Shown here: piece by piece, positions 58,253 to 64,000 of the stretch
Position numbering within the stretch: the first letter of the stretch is position 1
How the letters are laid out: the number at the start of each line of letters is the position of its first letter
Origin: Sequoia sempervirens
Taxonomy: Eukaryota; Streptophyta; Pinopsida; Cupressales; Cupressaceae
DNA length: 64,000 nucleotides
NCBI GenBank assembly: GCA_007258455.2
Contig: VDFB02196175.1
Location: forward strand, 22,980 to 86,979
Reading direction: 5' to 3'
The notes under the pieces: generated by a model
The model's database searches: none
Told to the model about the DNA's origin: nothing
Seen by the model: the letters and a program-made list of their open reading frames with translations, nothing else
Position numbers and translations under genes: made by a program

Positions 58253-58863
58253 AAATGTCTAATGGATTCCAAGGCGACGTTACTTGAATAATAATTAAAA
58301 ACATGACACAATTGTATTAAAGTCATGAACACAAGTACAAATCATATTCGTGAATAAACCACTTTTCAAATCTTATACAATTCAAGACATTTATAAATTC
58401 TGATTACATCCAGTGAGATTCTCATAAGATCTCGATACATCATAATGATGGTACAAAGAGTATACTCATTAACATGAGATAAATATACAATAAGGGAAAT
58501 GATCTCCTCGTATCAAATATCCACATCCGAACACGATCTGCGTCCAGTGTTTCGATCATCAAGGTATCAAGAACCAGCTACAAGTAGAATGTCATCAGTA
58601 AAAGTATTCAATGAAAGTGTAGCACGGTTTCCACCCGACCACGTGGAACCCGAAGGTCCACTCCCTCCGTGCTAGGAGATAGTGAAAGGTCCAGAAGACA
58701 ATCAAACAAAGAACAATGAACATAGAATACATTACATGGTTGACCGCACATAACGACATGACCACAACATACGCTTTCAGAGATGACCACAATATAATAG
58801 ACAACTCAACACAAGAGACTACTATCATGTATCAGGACAGAGTGTCATCACATAGTTGTTCTA

Positions 58864-59172
58864 AGTTACCCTGGTGAATCTTCCTAGACTACCGGCCCTC
58901 TTCCAGAGTTACCCTGGCAGTCTCTACGGATTCCCGGCCCTTAGATAAACTCATGTGGTGTCAAATTACCTTTCAAGAAGACAAGGTAGTCGACAAGCCA
59001 TTCCAGGCCTTCTCAACCTATCCTTAATCTAAATGAGCATTAAGGCACTAGGTGAGGCATTCTATTAATCTTTGTTATATATTGAAACCCCAGGTTTATT
59101 ATTAAAGTTTTCACTGAATTACCTAACCCACGATAGGTTACCCTGGCAACCACTTAGGGTTCCGGCCCCTAC
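58864..59172. repeat. Three copies of a GTTACCCTGG...CCGGCCC motif
   Basis: GTTACCCTGG starts at 58865, 58908 and 59137, each followed 15-27 bp later by CCGGCCC. G+C-rich against the AT-rich surroundings. Confidence 0.6.
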
Positions 59173-62100
59173 CGCGAGCCACTCTTCCTAGAAACACGAT
59201 GCAACAACAAAATATCATAGTCTGCCAACATGTGTATAAACATCACCATAATAAAACATTTATCATTCATGGTACAGTCATGAAACTATTCAAACACGTC
59301 ATAGGTAACAAAAAGCTATAACATGGTAAAGACCCAAAATAGTTCACGTTTGGCTTAATTCTCAAATTACCACTTATGTAAGATATGCAATAAGCATGGC
59401 CAAATTTCGTTAATAACAATATCAACAAAATTCCATGTCTGACATCAAATAAAAAAATTATATTATTTTCATATGCTTCCTTGACACCAAAGGCATACTA
59501 AAAGAATAACTCAAATAATATTTCCTTTATACCCAAATTATAAATAATGTTTTTTTTTCCACATAACTATCTACAACACATCATGAATATAAGGCAGAAT
59601 AAAGATGATGTTTGTCATAATTAGAAAGTCCTATTTATTATTTTCTATCATATGTTTTATTCAAATCTTTTGGGAACTAAGATTCGTAATAGATAATACG
59701 TTGACATAATATAATGTCTTTTCTATTGTTATCAATTTAACAATAATATATATATATATATATACACAACATCACATTAAACAAAATCAAACAAATTTTA
59801 ACTCACATAATAATTCTATATAAATTTACCATAATTACATATAACCATATCTACTATATTGCTCTTAAAAAGAGTAAATCAGAAATCATATATATATCAT
59901 GGTTAAAGACAAGTTATACTGCACTTGTGTAGCATATTGGAATTTAACAAATTGTAGACAAGGAGAAATGCTCTCGTTGATTAATGAAGACAAGATAAGT
60001 ACAAGGAAAAATAAACAAAGTACAAGATTCATTATCTCAAGCGAGTTTTTAACTACAAACCAAAGTGAGCATGCAAAAACACATACTGTCTTTATTAATT
60101 ATAACTAACGGTTTTCCATCTAACACATAACCATCACAAGAAAACCTGTGATTTATTTATTCTTAGGATACCTACAGTAATCTCACAAACGTGTGGAAAG
60201 AAGTATAGATTTCATGCAATCATGACAGATAAAGAAATTGGAAGTAACGGCAATATATCAGTTAGGTATTACTTTCAAAACTTAATGATCCTCAGCCAAT
60301 TAAATGGCAGCTATTCTAAGCGAACTTATTCATGACAATATATATTTATATAGACCGCCTGATAGTTGCAGACAACACCGAAGACCAAGTAAAACATAAC
60401 TCAAGGTGAAGAAAAAAAACAAAAAACAAAAAGATTCAGATGTCCATGGACTCACTAGTAATACCAAACACAGATTAAAATGTTATTAAAAACTATATGT
60501 CCTGTTGAGTTTAAATGTTGCCACTGTGTTAGGCAGGAGATGAAATCTGGAAGCCTAATTATACATCCAAATCCTTCTATGCTCAAGCGTTGCAGATGGC
60601 AAAGGTTGCGCATGGTATCATGGAGGTAAAATAAACTTTGACAATATTCTAATTATGAATACTGCAGTTTTAATAAAATAAAGATACAACCAGTATACAG
60701 ACCAAGCGGATAAGAAGATTCACAGATTGTCCCAAAACCGAAAACAGCGACACTATATGTATGGTGAATTAAGGTGATACCAAATAAAACAGTTATAGAT
60801 GTTGTACCAGTACTTACATATGGCATCATCGATTCAATTCATATAACCACCATTAAGAGTGTTTCCAGCTAGTGAAAAAAAAAAAATTATTATATAAAAC
60901 AAACTATCGATGCCCTGAGTCACAACTAGCATCAAACCTTATATCAACATAATGATTTCCTTATGATTAAAATATTCAAAAGCACATTAACGGCGTGGAA
61001 TGAATAATTAAAGCCAACATTCGATCTGCAGCACAGGGAAAGTCAAAAAGGCAGAATCAAATATTTAGAGAGAGGGAGATACACATGAAACTTGTGAATT
61101 CTAAACATGGTCGGTGCTTAAGTGGCGGCTTAAAGCTAACTTCATAACAACTTGAAACTTTATAAAGATATTGGTAAACAGATTTCTTTCAGATCCAAGG
61201 TCTCAATAAATATCAATCCACGTAGTGCAATAGATTAACTTCCACGGATATCTTACAAGAAGAAAAAGTCAAAAAGGCAAGGCAGAGAGGAACTCGCAGT
61301 TCACTCAGGAAAAGAATCTACAGTTTACAAATAAATGAAGATATGCTTTACAAGTCGTTCTTGCGCACTATTAGAAGTAACTTCCAGCGCATAAAGTGGA
61401 AAGTATCACATTGAATTGCAAATCAAAGACAAGTGTTAAGGGAACAATAACGCAGTTTGAGGGAACAAGATTCATTCCATATCCTAACTCTTAAGTCATA
61501 GAAAGGATTGGATAAGATTGCCAGATCAACGCAGTTCACTGTAGAAACCTAAATGTAGCAGAAGTTTATATCATAAACCTCAGAGTTGAGCATGCATAGA
61601 GAGAATGGTATATGCCATGCGAAAGAGATTTTACCATTTCAAACATGTGCTTCATTTTTTAGCAAGAAGCCGATGGATTCTTGAAGATTATTCAAATCTT
61701 GCAACCTCCTACAATGTTCAAGTGTAACGGCTGAACCAGGTTGACAAAGAAATCAAAGCGATCCTCTAAATCTCTACAACATTCTATTTTCAAGGCTACA
61801 GGCAAGACAAGATGCTAAAAGAACAAACAGATACATAAAATCTCTACTAACTCCTACCGTAAGCGTTGCAACTATGACAAAAAAAAACAATAGTTTCAAG
61901 GAGATTATTTAAACGGCAACACCCTTCTTTGCTCAAGTGCTGCCTCCCTAATAGGTTTCCATTTGTATCAAGAAGATTGCCTGCAACTATACACCCAGTC
62001 ATGTTCAAAGGTTACACCTGTGACAGATTGCAAACAAGGATCTGGAAATTTATTAAAACCTAAACAATTTGTTTCAGTTTTTTTAAAGTTTTCTGAGGTT

Positions 62101-63456
62101 TTTCTACGTTTACCTCTAGTTCTCTTTCCTCAGTCTAATTTGTTTCCATGTTGTTTGTGCAGGTTAAACAGCAGATGAATTCTACATTTACTGAACAATA
62201 TAATACCATAATCAAAATTCAAAAGATTCTATCCTGTATTATATAAATAAAGGAAGAAAACCTGGAATTTTTAACCAACCAACTTGATTATTGCAGCTTT
62301 CAAATCCAATCTGCAGCCAAACCCTCAGCAGTATACTTGCAAAAACCAGATTTTTTTTTGATAAAAACTTTTTCCAGAACATTATCATACAAAAAACTCC
62401 TGCTGTGCCAAATCTTTCTCCTATTTCCCGTGAATTGCCGTGTCTCCAAAATGCCACCCCTTCAGGGCTAATTAATACCATTTATTAACACAAGTTACAA
62501 CTAACTATTTGTAATCATCCCTTCCTAAGTTTTCTCATGCAGTTTTAAACTTTAAATATCAAGATATTTTCCCTCAAGACTAATTTTTCGGATATTTAAA
62601 CTTTTAAATCAATTCTTTTAAACAAATTCTTACTTTTCACATAAAACATATTTGCACAAGTAATATTTAATTACTTTTGAAGAAATGCCTTTTTAAAAAT
62701 ATCACACTTTCTCTTTTAATTAAATAACTTGCTTAATTTTAATTTAACAATTTAAACAATAAACATAACATAAATATTTATTCTAATATTTAAACAGATT
62801 TGCATTTAATCAATATATCAACAAATTATCCATTTAACTAATTTAAACAGTAATTAATTTTGAAGTAAAACAACACTGACAAAATTAACATGACAAGACA
62901 AAACAACACATGACGACAGGCGACTATTGGATACTCGTTCGACAAAGAACGAAGGTTACACGAGGACCAGACACTATCTCCGAATCAACATGATTTTTTA
63001 TTGGATTAGGGTTCGCTCAGACCTGACAAGCAGGTGGAGCCGATACCCGGTACCTGTATCTGCAGAAAATATCAACGTTAGAACATACATATACTCATGT
63101 TAGAAAACACACCGTGAATAAGATTCACAGCATAGCAGGGTACTCACGAATGAGTTATGCCATACTGTCTTCTTCACCAACATAGACGAGCATCATTACA
63201 TCATAATCATAAATCACATCATAATATTCACATTAAAACTCATAACAACAATATATCCAAAACACACGTGCATCCACCACAATGTTCTCCTACATGCTTA
63301 ATCTTGATATTTAACAAATCATCCACAGGGTTTAACAACCAATATAACATTAATGTCATAACCAAAGGCAATACATAATAGTATCCAAAACAGCTACACG
63401 ACTAACAAACAGACACAAACAAACTGATACACAGCAACAAACGGAGGGGTACTACA

Positions 63457-64000
63457 TCCTCCCCCCCTAGGATACGGCTTACTCCTGGAAGCCGCAAGAT
63501 AAATACAACAAACACAACTTAAAGAGTGTCATATGCTCAACATAACGAAATAAGTTTTAGTCTAAGAAGACAACAAGATAGGAAAGTACTATATCCATAA
63601 CTATTATAAATTTACTTCATATACGCCTATCCTAAAGTTCCCTAAGTCTACTTCCTCGTATACGCCCACCAAGTCAGTATCCTACATCCTTGGAGATAAA
63701 TCACTATACAACATATGGCCGACATTGAAAACGATAAAGGTAAAATAATTTAGCCACTGAATTCATAAATAAATATTAAATAAAATTCAATTTCAACATT
63801 AAATTAAGAATTGTGCACAATGTCAACATTAAATCAAGTGTAACCACAAGGGTCACATGTAACAAGATCACAAGGTGTGGCTAAACTATAACAATCAAAT
63901 GTAAACAAAGTGTCGACCTTCACAATTAACATATAGTCATCAAAAATCATAAATAAAGTCCACAATCTTCAAAATAGTACAATACATCACTGTGTGACTA
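63457..64000 (-). other. Polypurine tract and 3' internal region of the gypsy element leaving the window
   Basis: Minus strand: non-coding sequence with a repeated GGCGTATA theme (GGCGTATACGAGGAAGTA near 63645-63665; GGCGTATATGAAG near 63620), then CTAGGGGGGGAGGA at 63457-63470 adjacent to the LTR. Coding parts should lie beyond 64000. Confidence 0.45.

Larger units (their letters stand above)
58166..63456 (-). repeat. Putative 5.3-kb LTR of a Ty3/gypsy element (minus strand)
   Basis: The right end reads, on the minus strand, CTAGGGGGGGAGGA then TGTAGTACCCCTCCG: a polypurine tract followed by an LTR start of the style seen in Tekay/Del-type chromoviruses. The left end on the + strand is TGTAACGCCGTGG, so the segment has TGTA...TACA termini. 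No coding frame occurs between, as expected of an LTR. Weaknesses: the second LTR and the body lie outside the window, and the length is unusual. It could be two elements abutting. Confidence 0.42.

Overview
This is a stretch of plant nuclear DNA dominated by transposable elements, with one recognisable host gene. Pointers to a gymnosperm-type (conifer- or cycad-like) genome are old, decayed and multiply nested LTR retrotransposons, abundant LINEs, solo LTRs of about 1.6 kb, a possible 5.3 kb LTR and an internal telomere-like satellite. The species is inferred only weakly. Nothing bacterial, no CRISPR array, no rRNA and no intact tRNA gene was seen.

Layout: 1-679 is an open L1-type LINE ORF1 on the minus strand, leaving the window. 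680-1860 is AT-rich. 1863-2490 is a nested tandem repeat. 3542-3641 is an assembly gap. About 3642-6319 is the 3' part of a CACTA (En/Spm) DNA transposon: transposase remnant, triplicated exon-like unit, exact 55-bp subterminal repeats and a terminal TAGTG. It sits inside the 5' LTR of a decayed Ty3/gypsy element (6320-15931) with gag, protease and the start of RT, most of pol deleted, and an extra env-position ORF. That element is itself interrupted by a solo LTR (12809-14403, TSD AAGGG). 16466-24925 is a complete but dead Ty1/copia element (both LTRs, PBS, PPT, gag, PR, INT, RT, RNase H), whose pol is split by another solo LTR (22358-23910) carrying two tRNA-like modules. 26017-26935 is a telomere-like satellite.

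28743-35886 (minus) is an old copia element with its gag/PR half separated from its INT/RT half by a 5'-truncated LINE (LINE-B, 31395-33966, 13-bp TSD). Abutting it is a near full-length LINE of the same family (LINE-A, about 35887-43620, minus). Both LINEs carry, downstream of the RNase H domain, a further conserved ORF ('ORF3') that I do not know from standard plant L1 elements; this is the best candidate for something undescribed. Two more LINE pieces follow: LINE-C (44975-45749, 14-bp TSD) and LINE-D (about 45985-48385, no RNase H seen). 49790-50640 is a G+C-rich island of possible organellar origin.

51983-53313 is the only host gene: a three-exon R2R3-MYB with an uninterrupted frame but most of the first half of repeat R2 missing. 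53567-57877 is a copia-like element on the minus strand. 58166-63456 may be one very long LTR of a gypsy element continuing past the window end. Many in-frame stops in the elements are TAG where CAG is expected, and other key residues changed by G-to-A in CHG context, as expected from deamination of methylated cytosines in silenced DNA.
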